A DNA stretch of 64,000 nucleotides from Streptococcus oralis subsp. dentisani (GTDB lineage: Bacteria > Bacillota > Bacilli > Lactobacillales > Streptococcaceae), in NCBI RefSeq assembly GCF_007475365.1, contig NZ_CP034442.1:124001-188000 (forward strand), written 5' to 3'. The notes under the pieces were generated by a model. It saw nothing but the letters and a program-made list of their open reading frames with translations. It was not told where the DNA came from and searched no databases. The position numbers and the translations under genes were made by a program. Positions 37,201 to 45,477 of the stretch are shown piece after piece (positions within the stretch are counted from its first letter, which is position 1; each line of letters starts with the position of its first letter).

Positions 37201-38553
37201 ATGGGTAAATATTTTGGGACCGATGGAGTCCGTGGAGAAGCAAACGTGGAATTGACGCCAGAATTGGCCTTTAAACTGGGGCGTTTTGGTGGTTATGTTC
37301 TTAGCCAACATGAAACGGAAGCCCCTAAAGTCTTTGTAGGACGTGATACACGTATCTCAGGAGAAATGTTAGAATCTGCCTTGGTGGCAGGTCTCCTCTC
37401 TGTAGGGATTCACGTCTACAAACTCGGTGTCCTGGCAACACCAGCAGTAGCTTACTTGGTCAAAACTGAAGGAGCAAGTGCAGGTGTCATGATTTCTGCT
37501 AGCCACAACCCAGCCCTTGATAATGGAATTAAGTTCTTTGGTGGGGATGGCTTCAAACTTGATGACGAAAAAGAAGCAGAAATCGAAGCCTTGCTGGATG
37601 CTGCTGAAGACACTCTTCCTCGTCCGAGTGCAGAGGGCTTGGGAACCTTGGTGGACTATCCAGAAGGATTGCGTAAGTATGAAGGTTACCTTGTTTCAAC
37701 GGGAGCTCCTCTTGAGGGATTGAAAGTGGCCTTGGATACAGCCAACGGTGCAGCATCTACAAGTGCTCGTCAGATTTTCGCTGATCTTGGTGCCCAGTTG
37801 ACAGTTATCGGTGAGACACCAGATGGTCTTAACATCAACTTGAATGTTGGTTCAACACACCCAGAAGCTCTCCAAGAAGTAGTCAAAGAAAGCCAGTCAG
37901 CTATTGGTTTGGCCTTTGACGGAGACAGTGACCGCTTGATTGCTGTCGATGAAAATGGAGACATCGTCGATGGTGATAAGATCATGTACATCATCGGGAA
38001 ATATCTTTCTGAAAAAGGACAGTTGGCTCAAAATACCATCGTGACAACGGTTATGTCTAATCTTGGCTTCCACAAGGCCTTGGATCGTGAAGGCATTAAC
38101 AAGGCAGTCACTGCAGTTGGAGATCGCTATGTTGTCGAAGAAATGAGAAAATCAGGATACAATCTTGGTGGTGAACAGTCTGGTCACGTTATCTTGATGG
38201 ATTACAATACAACAGGTGATGGTCAATTATCAGCTGTCCAATTGACCAAAATCATGAAAGAAACAGGTAAGAGCTTGTCTCAACTGGCATCAGAAGTGAC
38301 GATTTACCCACAAAAATTGGTCAATATCCGAGTGGAAAATGCCATGAAAGAAAAAGCCATGGAAGTACCAGCCATCAAAGCAATCATCGAAAAGATGGAA
38401 GAAGAGATGGCAGGGAATGGCCGTATTCTAGTTCGTCCAAGTGGAACAGAACCCCTCTTGCGTGTTATGGCAGAAGCGCCTACAACAGAAGAAGTCAACT
38501 ACTATGTAGATACGATTGCTGCTGTGGTCAAAGATGAAATCGGAATTGACTAA
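37201..38553 (+). CDS. glmM: phosphoglucosamine mutase
   Basis: Converts glucosamine-6-phosphate to glucosamine-1-phosphate for peptidoglycan precursors. The 450 residues include [10 protein letters not shown] at the N-terminus, the phosphoserine loop [12 protein letters not shown], the metal-binding DGDSDR and the C-terminal [12 protein letters not shown]. The frame is open from 37189 but MGKYFGTDG is the family start, after AAAAGGATG. GlmM binds and inhibits CdaA in other Firmicutes, which explains the operon. Confidence 0.98.
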   Translation: MGKYFGTDGVRGEANVELTPELAFKLGRFGGYVLSQHETEAPKVFVGRDTRISGEMLESALVAGLLSVGIHVYKLGVLATPAVAYLVKTEGASAGVMISASHNPALDNGIKFFGGDGFKLDDEKEAEIEALLDAAEDTLPRPSAEGLGTLVDYPEGLRKYEGYLVSTGAPLEGLKVALDTANGAASTSARQIFADLGAQLTVIGETPDGLNINLNVGSTHPEALQEVVKESQSAIGLAFDGDSDRLIAVDENGDIVDGDKIMYIIGKYLSEKGQLAQNTIVTTVMSNLGFHKALDREGINKAVTAVGDRYVVEEMRKSGYNLGGEQSGHVILMDYNTTGDGQLSAVQLTKIMKETGKSLSQLASEVTIYPQKLVNIRVENAMKEKAMEVPAIKAIIEKMEEEMAGNGRILVRPSGTEPLLRVMAEAPTTEEVNYYVDTIAAVVKDEIGID

Positions 38554-38585
38554 AGCCTAGAAAAGTAGATGAAATGATAAAAATG

Positions 38586-38594
38586 TGGTACAAT
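38586..38594 (+). promoter_or_regulatory. promoter of the DUF1149 gene, extended -10
   Basis: TGGTACAAT at 38586-38594, 33 bases before the ATG. Confidence 0.6.
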
Positions 38595-38626
38595 TGCATA
38601 GTAAATTGTAGCAATGGGAGAGAAAA

Positions 38627-39001
38627 ATGAATCTTAAACGAGAACAAGAATTTGTTAGCCAGTATCACTTTGATGCTCGTAACTTTGAATGGGAAAATGA
38701 AAATGGAGCTCCTGAAACCAAGGTAGACGTGAACTTTCAGTTACTCCAACATGACCAAGAAAACCAAGTAACTTCGCTAGTTGTTATCTTAAGTTTTATG
38801 ATTGTCTTTGACAAATTTGTCATCAGTGGAACGATTTCTCAAGTTAACCATGTGGAAGGTCGTATTGTCAACGAACCAAGCGAATTTAACCAAGAAGAAG
38901 TTGAAAACTTGGCGCGTCCATGCTTGAACATGCTCAACCGTTTGACGTATGAAGTAACAGAAATCGCCTTGGATCTTCCAGGGATCAATTTGGAGTTTTA
39001 G
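38627..39001 (+). CDS. DUF1149 family protein (SecB-like fold)
   Basis: A 124-residue soluble protein of the DUF1149 family, found in streptococci and related lactic acid bacteria. The sequence alternates beta-strand-like stretches ([30 protein letters not shown]), with an acidic C-terminal helix, and family members have been compared with the SecB chaperone fold. No function is established. Its stop is 2 bases before the degV start. Confidence 0.85.
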   Translation: MNLKREQEFVSQYHFDARNFEWENENGAPETKVDVNFQLLQHDQENQVTSLVVILSFMIVFDKFVISGTISQVNHVEGRIVNEPSEFNQEEVENLARPCLNMLNRLTYEVTEIALDLPGINLEF

Positions 39002-39003
39002 TC

Positions 39004-39852
39004 ATGAAACTAGCTGTCATTACAGATTCTTCAGCCTATTTAGAGGAGAATACGCTGCAAAGAGAGAATCTATTTGTCTTGGATATTCCTGTCAATATTG
39101 ATGGGGAGGAGTATGTCGAAGGTGTGAATCTGACTGCTGGGGAATTTTATCAAAAAATGGCTCAGTCTTCAGAATTGCCTAAGACTAGTCAGCCAAGTAT
39201 TGCCAAATTGGATGAGATTCTAAGTTCCTTGAAAGAAGAGGGCTACACCCATGTCTTGGGCCTTTTCCTTTCGTCAGGAATTTCAGGTTTTTATCAGAAT
39301 ATCCAATATATGTTGGATGAGTATGAAGGTTTGACCATTGCCTTTCCTGATACTCATATCACAAGTGCTCCTCTAGGATTTATGGTAGAGAGTGCCTTTG
39401 AATGGGCAGAACAAGGCGATGATTTTGCTCAGATTCAGGAAAAATTAGCTATCCAAATCACTGATAACTCAGCCTTTATCATAGTAGATGACCTCGACCA
39501 CTTGGTTAAGGGAGGTCGTCTGTCAAATGGGGCGGCCATCCTAGGAAATCTTCTCAGTATCAAGCCCATTCTTTACTTCAATGACCAAGGTGTAATTGAA
39601 GTTTACGAAAAAGTTCGTACGGAAAAGAAGGCAACCAAACGTTTGGTCGAAATCATTAAAGAGTTGACAAAAGATGGGGACTATCGTATCACTGTCATTC
39701 ATGGCAATGCTCCCCAAAAGGCGGCAGATTTGCGCCAACTCTTGATTGAGGGTGGTGTGAATTCTGAGATTCCAATTGTTAGCTTTGGTAGTGTCATTGG
39801 GACCCACCTTGGAGAAGGCAGTATCGCCTTGAGCTATACGCCCGTTGTCTAG
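39004..39852 (+). CDS. DegV family fatty-acid-binding protein
   Basis: A 282-residue DegV/FakB protein. It binds a fatty acid and presents it to the kinase FakA for incorporation into phospholipid. The N-terminal [15 protein letters not shown], and [12 protein letters not shown] are the lipid-binding motifs. A C-terminal HGNAPQKA also belongs to the family. Streptococci have several paralogs, so the lipid preference is unknown. It is co-transcribed with the DUF1149 gene. Confidence 0.93.
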   Translation: MKLAVITDSSAYLEENTLQRENLFVLDIPVNIDGEEYVEGVNLTAGEFYQKMAQSSELPKTSQPSIAKLDEILSSLKEEGYTHVLGLFLSSGISGFYQNIQYMLDEYEGLTIAFPDTHITSAPLGFMVESAFEWAEQGDDFAQIQEKLAIQITDNSAFIIVDDLDHLVKGGRLSNGAAILGNLLSIKPILYFNDQGVIEVYEKVRTEKKATKRLVEIIKELTKDGDYRITVIHGNAPQKAADLRQLLIEGGVNSEIPIVSFGSVIGTHLGEGSIALSYTPVV

Positions 39853-39872
39853 ATTTGTCTGGGCGGGCTTTG
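39840..39872 (+). terminator. possible weak terminator at the end of degV
   Basis: GCCCG (39840-39844) can pair with CGGGC (39864-39868), followed by TTTGTATTTT. The stem is short and overlaps the stop codon. Confidence 0.35.
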
Positions 39873-40092
39873 TATTTTAGCAATTGAACACAGACTATCT
39901 GCCTCTTGAAAAAAGATGCCTGTCTTGCCTTTTGTGGAAAGTCAGCGCCATTCCCTATTTTTCATGGGCAACTAATGTCCTTTGTATCTTGATAATTGAA
40001 CACGCCTGGAACCCTGTGTGAAAAAGATAGTTCTTCCAAGGAGTAGACACTCCTTGATCAGAACTCCTATTTTCACTTTGTGTTCTTACAGG
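39868..40092 (+). repeat. two tandem ~112-bp repeat units (SPRITE-like) before dapB
   Basis: CTTTGTAT occurs at 39868, 39980 and 40093, spaced 112 and 113 bases. Units share CTTTGTATyTT, AATTGAACAC, TGAAAAAAGAT/TGAAAAAGAT and CCTATTTT in the same order. Unit 2 folds into a long hairpin: TGAAAA/TTTTCA (40019-40024, 40070-40075), AGTTCT/AGAACT, AAGGAGT/ACTCCTT (40038-40044, 40049-40055). The SPRITE name is from memory. Confidence 0.65.
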
Positions 40093-40117
40093 CTTTGTAT
40101 CTTAGACAGGAGTAGAG

Positions 40118-40885
40118 ATGAGTATTCGAGTAATTATTGCCGGTTTTAAGGGAAAGATGGGCCAAGCTGCTTGTCAGATGGTCTTGGCTGATCCAGACTT
40201 GGACTTGGTCGCAGTTTTGGATCCTTTTGAGTTTGAGTCAGAATGGCAGGGGATTCCTGTCTTCAATGATAAGGTTGACTTGGCTGGTTTTGAAGCAGAT
40301 GTCTGGGTAGACTTTACTACACCAGCCGTTGCCTACGAAAATACACGCTTTGCTCTTGAAAATGGCTTTGCTCCAGTAGTTGGAACAACAGGATTCACTA
40401 GTGAAGAAATTACAGAACTAAAAGCATTTTCCCGTAAACAAGATTTGGGTGGCTTGATTGCTCCTAACTTTGCCCTGGGAGCTGTCTTGCTTATGCAATT
40501 TGCGGCGCAGGCTGCCAAATATTTCCCAAATGTGGAGATTATCGAGCTCCATCATGACAAGAAAAAAGATGCTCCGAGCGGAACAGCCATTAAAACGGCT
40601 GAGTTGATTGCGGAAGTGCGAGAGTCTATCCAACAAGGTGCGCCTGATGAGGAAGAATTGATTGCTGGTGCCCGTGGTGCTGATTTTGATGGCATGCGGA
40701 TCCACTCAGTTCGTTTGCCAGGCTTAGTAGCTCATCAAGAAGTTATCTTTGGCAATCAGGGAGAAGGCTTGACCCTTCGTCATGACTCCTATGATCGCAG
40801 CTCCTTCATGACAGGGGTCAATTTGGGAATAAAAGAAGTTGTCAAGCGTCATGAGCTTGTCTATGGATTAGAACACTTATTATGA
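40118..40885 (+). CDS. dapB: 4-hydroxy-tetrahydrodipicolinate reductase
   Basis: Lysine-pathway enzyme reducing 4-hydroxy-tetrahydrodipicolinate with NAD(P)H. The 255 residues contain the nucleotide motif [10 protein letters not shown] (about 8-17), GTTGFT, and the signature [13 protein letters not shown]. Lysine is also the cross-linking residue of the peptidoglycan here. The stop overlaps the cca start by 4 bases. Confidence 0.97.
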   Translation: MSIRVIIAGFKGKMGQAACQMVLADPDLDLVAVLDPFEFESEWQGIPVFNDKVDLAGFEADVWVDFTTPAVAYENTRFALENGFAPVVGTTGFTSEEITELKAFSRKQDLGGLIAPNFALGAVLLMQFAAQAAKYFPNVEIIELHHDKKKDAPSGTAIKTAELIAEVRESIQQGAPDEEELIAGARGADFDGMRIHSVRLPGLVAHQEVIFGNQGEGLTLRHDSYDRSSFMTGVNLGIKEVVKRHELVYGLEHLL

Positions 40886-42081
40886 GATTAGCGCAAATGC
40901 CTTCTGAATTTCAGAAGGCTTTACCAGTATTAGAAAAAATTAAAGAAGCAGGCTTTGAGGCCTATTTTGTTGGGGGCTCTGTTCGAGATGCCCTCCTCAA
41001 TCGTCCCATCCATGATGTGGACATCGCAACTTCTTCCTACCCAGAGGAGACAAAGCAGATTTTTCCGCGAACAGCCGATATTGGAATCGAGCACGGAACT
41101 GTTTTAGTTTTAGATGGCGATGAGGAGTATGAGGTAACCACCTTTCGAACTGAAGATGTCTATGTGGATTATCGCAGACCTAGTGCGGTTTCCTTTGTAC
41201 GTTCGCTAGAAGAAGACCTCAAGCGCCGTGATTTCACAGTTAATGCCTTTGCTTTGGATGAGACAGGCGAAATTATTGACTTGTTTCAGGGTTTAGAGGA
41301 TTTGAAAAACCAAGTCCTGCGAGCAGTTGGAGTGGCTAGTGAGCGTTTCAACGAAGATGCTCTGCGGATTATGCGTGGTTTCCGTTTTCAGGCCAGTCTC
41401 GGTTTTAAACTTGAGTCAGAAACTTTTGAGGCGATGAAGACTTTGACGCCGCTTTTGGAGAAAATTTCTGTGGAGCGCACCTTCGTTGAGTTTGATAAAC
41501 TCTTGCTGGCACCTTTTTGGCGAATTGGTCTGTCTTCCATGATTGAGAGTCGAGCTTATGATTATCTCCCTGATATGGCAGGGAGCCAGGACAAGCTCAA
41601 CAAACTGTTTGATTTGGAGGCGGATTTCACTTTTGAATCTTCTGAACAAGCCTGGGCGGCTCTATTGTGGGCTTTGGAGATTAAAGATGCACAGCCATTT
41701 TTGAAGGCATGGAAAACCTCACGCCAGTTTGCCAAGCAGGTTCAGGATTTGCTTACTATTTTGGCTTTGCGAGAAGAAGGTGAGCTGAGCAAGCGTGATT
41801 GTTACCGATTTGACTTGGATTCCCTTCTACAAGCTGAAAGTCTTCGTCAGGCCCAAGGAAAAGAAGTCAACCCACAAGCTATTACAGAAACTTACCATAG
41901 TTTGACCATTCATGACAAGAAAGAAATTCAGATTAACGGTGGAATTTTGATTAAGGAATATGGTTACCAGCCAGGACCAGACTTGGGAGAGATTTTAACA
42001 GAGATTGAGTTTGCCATTGTCGATGGAGAATTGGAAAATGATCGTCAAGCAATCCATGCTTACCTGAGGGAGAAAAAATGA
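40882..42081 (+). CDS. cca: CCA tRNA nucleotidyltransferase
   Basis: Class II enzyme that adds or repairs the 3' CCA of tRNAs. It has 399 residues. The nucleotidyltransferase motif is GGSVRDALL followed by DVDIATS (metal-binding acids), then [11 protein letters not shown] and the [16 protein letters not shown] motif. It is in the middle of the dapB-cca-ABC-F unit, with 4-base overlaps on both sides. Confidence 0.97.
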   Translation: MRLAQMPSEFQKALPVLEKIKEAGFEAYFVGGSVRDALLNRPIHDVDIATSSYPEETKQIFPRTADIGIEHGTVLVLDGDEEYEVTTFRTEDVYVDYRRPSAVSFVRSLEEDLKRRDFTVNAFALDETGEIIDLFQGLEDLKNQVLRAVGVASERFNEDALRIMRGFRFQASLGFKLESETFEAMKTLTPLLEKISVERTFVEFDKLLLAPFWRIGLSSMIESRAYDYLPDMAGSQDKLNKLFDLEADFTFESSEQAWAALLWALEIKDAQPFLKAWKTSRQFAKQVQDLLTILALREEGELSKRDCYRFDLDSLLQAESLRQAQGKEVNPQAITETYHSLTIHDKKEIQINGGILIKEYGYQPGPDLGEILTEIEFAIVDGELENDRQAIHAYLREKK

Positions 42082-43949
42082 GTGATTTTATCGTTGAAAA
42101 ACTAAGCAAATCCGTTGGAGACAAGACCGTTTTTAAAGATATTTCCTTTATTATCCATGATTTGGATAGAATCGGTCTGATTGGTGTCAATGGAACGGGT
42201 AAGACCACCCTTTTAGATGTTCTATCAGGTGTTTCAGGCTTTGATGGGGATGTCAGTCCTTTTTTAGCAAAGAGTGATTACAAGATTGGCTACCTGACTC
42301 AGGATCCAGAGTTCGATGATAGTAAGACGGTCTTGGATACGGTTCTATCCAGCGACCTCAAGGAAATCCAGCTCATTCGTGAGTATGAACTCCTCATGCT
42401 CAACTATAGCGAGGACAAGCAGGCGCGTTTGGAACGGGTCATGGCTGAGATGGATTCCCTCCAAGCATGGGAAATTGAGAGTCAGGTCAAGACTGTTCTC
42501 AGCAAGTTGGGGATTCAGGACTTGTCGACTCCAGTTGGGGAATTGTCAGGTGGTCTGAGAAGACGGGTCCAGTTGGCGCAAGTTCTCCTAGGAAACCACG
42601 ATCTCTTGCTACTGGATGAGCCGACCAACCATCTGGACATTGCGACCATCGAGTGGCTGACCCTCTTTTTGAAAAATTCCAAGAAGACGGTTCTCTTTAT
42701 CACCCATGATCGTTATTTTCTAGATGCACTTTCAACGCGGATTTTCGAGTTGGACCGAGCAGGCTTGACCGAGTATCAGGGCAATTATCAGGACTATGTT
42801 CGCCTAAAAGCGGAACAAGATGAGCGTGATGCAGCACTTCTCCACAAAAAGGAACAACTCTATAAGCAAGAATTAGCCTGGATGCGCAGACAACCGCAAG
42901 CGCGTGCGACCAAGCAGCAGGCTCGTATCAATCGTTTCCACGACTTGAAAAAGGAAGTTTCAGATAATCCTACTGAGACAGACTTAACCATGAACTTTGA
43001 GACCAGTCGGATTGGGAAGAAAGTCATCGAGTTTAAAGATGTTTCCTTCGCTTATGAGAACAAGCCGATTTTACAAGATTTTAACTTCTTGGTACAAGCT
43101 AAAGACCGTATCGGTATCGTTGGGGACAACGGTGTGGGAAAATCCACCCTGCTCAATCTCATCGCAGGAAGTCTTGAGCCAACAGCAGGTCAAGTTGTGA
43201 TTGGGGAAACCGTTCGTATCGCTTATTTCTCTCAACAAATCGAAGGCTTGGATGAAAGCAAACGAGTCATCAATTATCTGCAGGAAGTAGCAGAAGAGGT
43301 CAAGACCAATGGTGGTTCTACGACTTCCATCGCTGAGTTGCTAGAACAATTCCTTTTCCCACGTTCGACGCATGGAACCCTGATTGAGAAATTGTCTGGT
43401 GGAGAGAAAAAACGTCTTTATCTTCTCAAACTTCTCCTGGAAAAACCAAATGTTCTCCTTTTGGACGAGCCGACAAATGACCTAGATATTGCGACCTTGA
43501 CAGTTTTGGAGAATTTCTTGCAAGGTTTTGCTGGGCCTGTCTTGACAGTTAGCCACGATCGTTATTTCTTGGATAAGGTAGCGACCAAGATTCTCGCCTT
43601 TGAGAATGGCAAGATTCGTCCTTTCTTTGGTCATTATACCGACTATCTTGATGAAAAAAACTTTGAAACAGAGATGGCCGATGAAGTGCAAAAGGCAGAA
43701 AAGGAGAAAGTGGTCAAGGTCCGTGAAGACAAGAAACGTATGACCTACCAAGAAAAGCAGGAGTGGGCAAGCATTGAAGGAGATATTGAAGCCTTGGAAA
43801 ATCGTATCGCAGTCATTGAAGAAGAAATGCAGGCAAATGGCTCTGATTTTGGCAAACTAGCGCCCCTTCAGAAAGAGCTAGACGAGAAAAACGAAGAACT
43901 CCTTGAAAAATACGAACGCTATGAATACCTAAGTGAGTTTGATAGTTAG
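42078..43949 (+). CDS. ABC-F family ATPase (Uup-like)
   Basis: The 623-residue protein has two ABC domains and no membrane segments: Walker [10 protein letters not shown] and GDNGVGKST, signatures [10 protein letters not shown] and [10 protein letters not shown], and Walker [13 protein letters not shown] and [12 protein letters not shown] charged linker with the arm sequence (about 240-300) and a C-terminal coiled coil (about 540-620) follow the Uup pattern. ABC-F proteins act on the ribosome or, for Uup, affect translation and transposon excision. It is not a known resistance protein from what I can see. Confidence 0.93.
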   Translation: MSDFIVEKLSKSVGDKTVFKDISFIIHDLDRIGLIGVNGTGKTTLLDVLSGVSGFDGDVSPFLAKSDYKIGYLTQDPEFDDSKTVLDTVLSSDLKEIQLIREYELLMLNYSEDKQARLERVMAEMDSLQAWEIESQVKTVLSKLGIQDLSTPVGELSGGLRRRVQLAQVLLGNHDLLLLDEPTNHLDIATIEWLTLFLKNSKKTVLFITHDRYFLDALSTRIFELDRAGLTEYQGNYQDYVRLKAEQDERDAALLHKKEQLYKQELAWMRRQPQARATKQQARINRFHDLKKEVSDNPTETDLTMNFETSRIGKKVIEFKDVSFAYENKPILQDFNFLVQAKDRIGIVGDNGVGKSTLLNLIAGSLEPTAGQVVIGETVRIAYFSQQIEGLDESKRVINYLQEVAEEVKTNGGSTTSIAELLEQFLFPRSTHGTLIEKLSGGEKKRLYLLKLLLEKPNVLLLDEPTNDLDIATLTVLENFLQGFAGPVLTVSHDRYFLDKVATKILAFENGKIRPFFGHYTDYLDEKNFETEMADEVQKAEKEKVVKVREDKKRMTYQEKQEWASIEGDIEALENRIAVIEEEMQANGSDFGKLAPLQKELDEKNEELLEKYERYEYLSEFDS

Positions 43950-43951
43950 AA

Positions 43952-43998
43952 GAATAGAAAAATCCCGTCTTATGACAGGATTTCTCTATTCTTTTTTT
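43952..43998. terminator. bidirectional terminator between ABC-F and mntE genes
   Basis: Arms 43952-43969 and 43974-43991 form an 18-bp stem with two mismatches and loop TTAT, followed by seven T residues to 43998. The reverse direction also has A/T tails. Confidence 0.92.
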
Positions 43999-45170
43999 GT
44001 CTCTTGATGAAAGATATTTTGCCAAGTCTCATGGCGACGCCAGATACTGGTGTGGACGATACCATCTAGCTCATAGCAAATGAGTTTGGTTTTCTGACTA
44101 ATGGAGGTAATCTGAATGTCCTTAATCGCAGCTTTAAGTTCTTTTTCAGACTTATAAGTTTCTTTGTCCATCTGCTCGCCATCTTGACGGATATAGATAA
44201 AGTCTTCAGCAAGGAGTTCTTCTAGTTGATTTCCCTGATCAATCAATTGCTCTCGCATGAGCAGTTTTTTGTAGGCATTGTCTAAAATCTCGTCCTCAGG
44301 TATGGGAGCTGGCTCGATATGGACATCGGTATCAAAGACCCCAAAACGCTCTTCCAGCATAGATTCGACTTGATCCGCAATCTCGTGACTTTCATAAACA
44401 GACAAGTCGGGATTCATCTCTAGCGTGATATCAAGGTAGATGTTGCTACCGTAGGTGCGTCCTCTTTGGGATTTGACCTTACTAATCTTTGGAATTTCCA
44501 TGATGGCCTTTTGGTAGTCCTCTAGCAAACGGTCGTCAAAACCATCTGAAAGACTGAAGGAAGACTCGATAAAGATATCATAGGCTGTCTTTAAGATAAA
44601 GAAGGTGATAATGATAGCGACCAATTTATCCACGATTGGATAGTTGAAACTGCTGGCTAGGATAGCAATGGAAGTCCCAAGCGAAGTCACAGCATCGGAA
44701 AGATTGTCCTTGGCAGCTGCCTTGAGAGACTTGGATTTGGATTTCTTACTGAGGCGAGTATTATAGAGATAAACGGCAAACATGACCGCTGCAGAAATGA
44801 TTCCTAGAAATGCTCCCAGAGGATCGATAATTGTTTGTTCCCGACTGAGAATTTTTTGAATGGTGTCCCGAAGAACATCAAAGCCAACGTAGAACATGAT
44901 GATGGAAGTAATCAAACTAGCCAAATCTTCAATTTTCCAGTGACCGAAACGATGATCACGGTCTGCAGGTTGGCGCGCCATCCGAATACCAATCAGAAGA
45001 GCAACATTTCCGATAATATCTGATACGTTGTTGAAACCATCCGCTACCAAACTGGAAGAATGTAGGAGGTGGCCAGTCGCTAATTTTGCCGTAGACAAGA
45101 GGAGGTAGGTCGAAATGCTGATAATGGCACCACGTTCCGCCAACTTGAGATTTGACATGGATTGGTTCAT
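43986..45170 (-). CDS. mntE: cation diffusion facilitator, manganese exporter MntE
   Basis: CDF-family membrane exporter. The 394 residues have about six membrane segments (about 12-205), with the metal site ADGFNNVSD in the second helix. A cytoplasmic C-terminal domain (about 210-290) and an extra C-terminal extension follow. The family member at this place in pneumococcus, MntE, exports Mn(II). It is divergent from mgtA, whose leader carries a Mn-sensing riboswitch, which supports the assignment. The ATG at 45170 is preceded by GAAAGGAAG. Confidence 0.93.
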   Translation of the reverse strand: MNQSMSNLKLAERGAIISISTYLLLSTAKLATGHLLHSSSLVADGFNNVSDIIGNVALLIGIRMARQPADRDHRFGHWKIEDLASLITSIIMFYVGFDVLRDTIQKILSREQTIIDPLGAFLGIISAAVMFAVYLYNTRLSKKSKSKSLKAAAKDNLSDAVTSLGTSIAILASSFNYPIVDKLVAIIITFFILKTAYDIFIESSFSLSDGFDDRLLEDYQKAIMEIPKISKVKSQRGRTYGSNIYLDITLEMNPDLSVYESHEIADQVESMLEERFGVFDTDVHIEPAPIPEDEILDNAYKKLLMREQLIDQGNQLEELLAEDFIYIRQDGEQMDKETYKSEKELKAAIKDIQITSISQKTKLICYELDGIVHTSIWRRHETWQNIFHQETKKE

Positions 45171-45204
45171 CGGACTTCCTTTCTAGTGCTGAGATTCTGT
45201 TTTC

Positions 45205-45233
45205 ATTATACTGGTTTTCATGGGAAAATTCAA
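45205..45233 (-). promoter_or_regulatory. mntE promoter
   Basis: On the minus strand TTGAAT (45228-45233) and TATAAT (45205-45210) are separated by exactly 17 bases. Confidence 0.8.
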
Positions 45234-45263
45234 ATTTAGTCTTGTTTCATCGGATTTTAATTC

Positions 45264-45291
45264 TTGAAAATTGTTCAAATTTTGATATAAT
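45264..45291 (+). promoter_or_regulatory. mgtA promoter
   Basis: TTGAAA (45264-45269), 16-base spacer, TATAAT (45286-45291) with an extended -10 TGA. Transcription should begin just before the riboswitch. Confidence 0.8.
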
Positions 45292-45295
45292 AGTA

Positions 45296-45385
45296 CTACT
45301 CAAGGGAGTAGCTGGCAGAAACCTGTGATAGTGTCGTCATTCCGAATTTTATACTGCAAAGTATTCTTTCCGGCGCTATCTTAAA
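45296..45385 (+). promoter_or_regulatory. yybP-ykoY (Mn2+) riboswitch aptamer of mgtA
   Basis: The conserved loop-1 motif CAAGGGAGTAGC is at 45301-45312 and the loop-3 motif TTCCGGCGCTATC at 45368-45380. GATAGTG (45327-45333) can pair with CGCTATC (45374-45380). This class binds Mn2+ and is known upstream of the pneumococcal mgtA, where Mn2+ allows read-through. Confidence 0.93.
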
Positions 45386-45389
45386 CAGC

Positions 45390-45420
45390 GAGACTTGTTA
45401 TGATTAACAGGTCTCTTTTT
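45390..45420 (+). terminator. riboswitch-controlled terminator of mgtA
   Basis: GAGACTTGTTA (45390-45400), loop TGAT, TAACAGGTCTC (45405-45415), then TTTTT. ACCTGT (45321-45326) in the aptamer is complementary to ACAGGT in the 3' arm and might form the alternative structure. Confidence 0.9.
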
Positions 45421-45477
45421 GTTTGTCATAAAACCAAAAGAGAACTTGTTTTGCACACAAAGTCAAGGAGGAGACAC

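Noticed and set aside
42078..43949. Antibiotic-resistance ABC-F protein
   Set aside because: The Uup-like C-terminal coiled coil and core dapB-cca linkage point to a housekeeping ABC-F protein. Nothing resembles the Msr, Lsa or Vga arm features that I could verify.
45400..45477. Upstream extension of the mgtA reading frame
   Set aside because: It begins inside the riboswitch terminator. AAGGAGGAGAC precedes the ATG at 45478, and the shorter protein starts at the family N-terminus.
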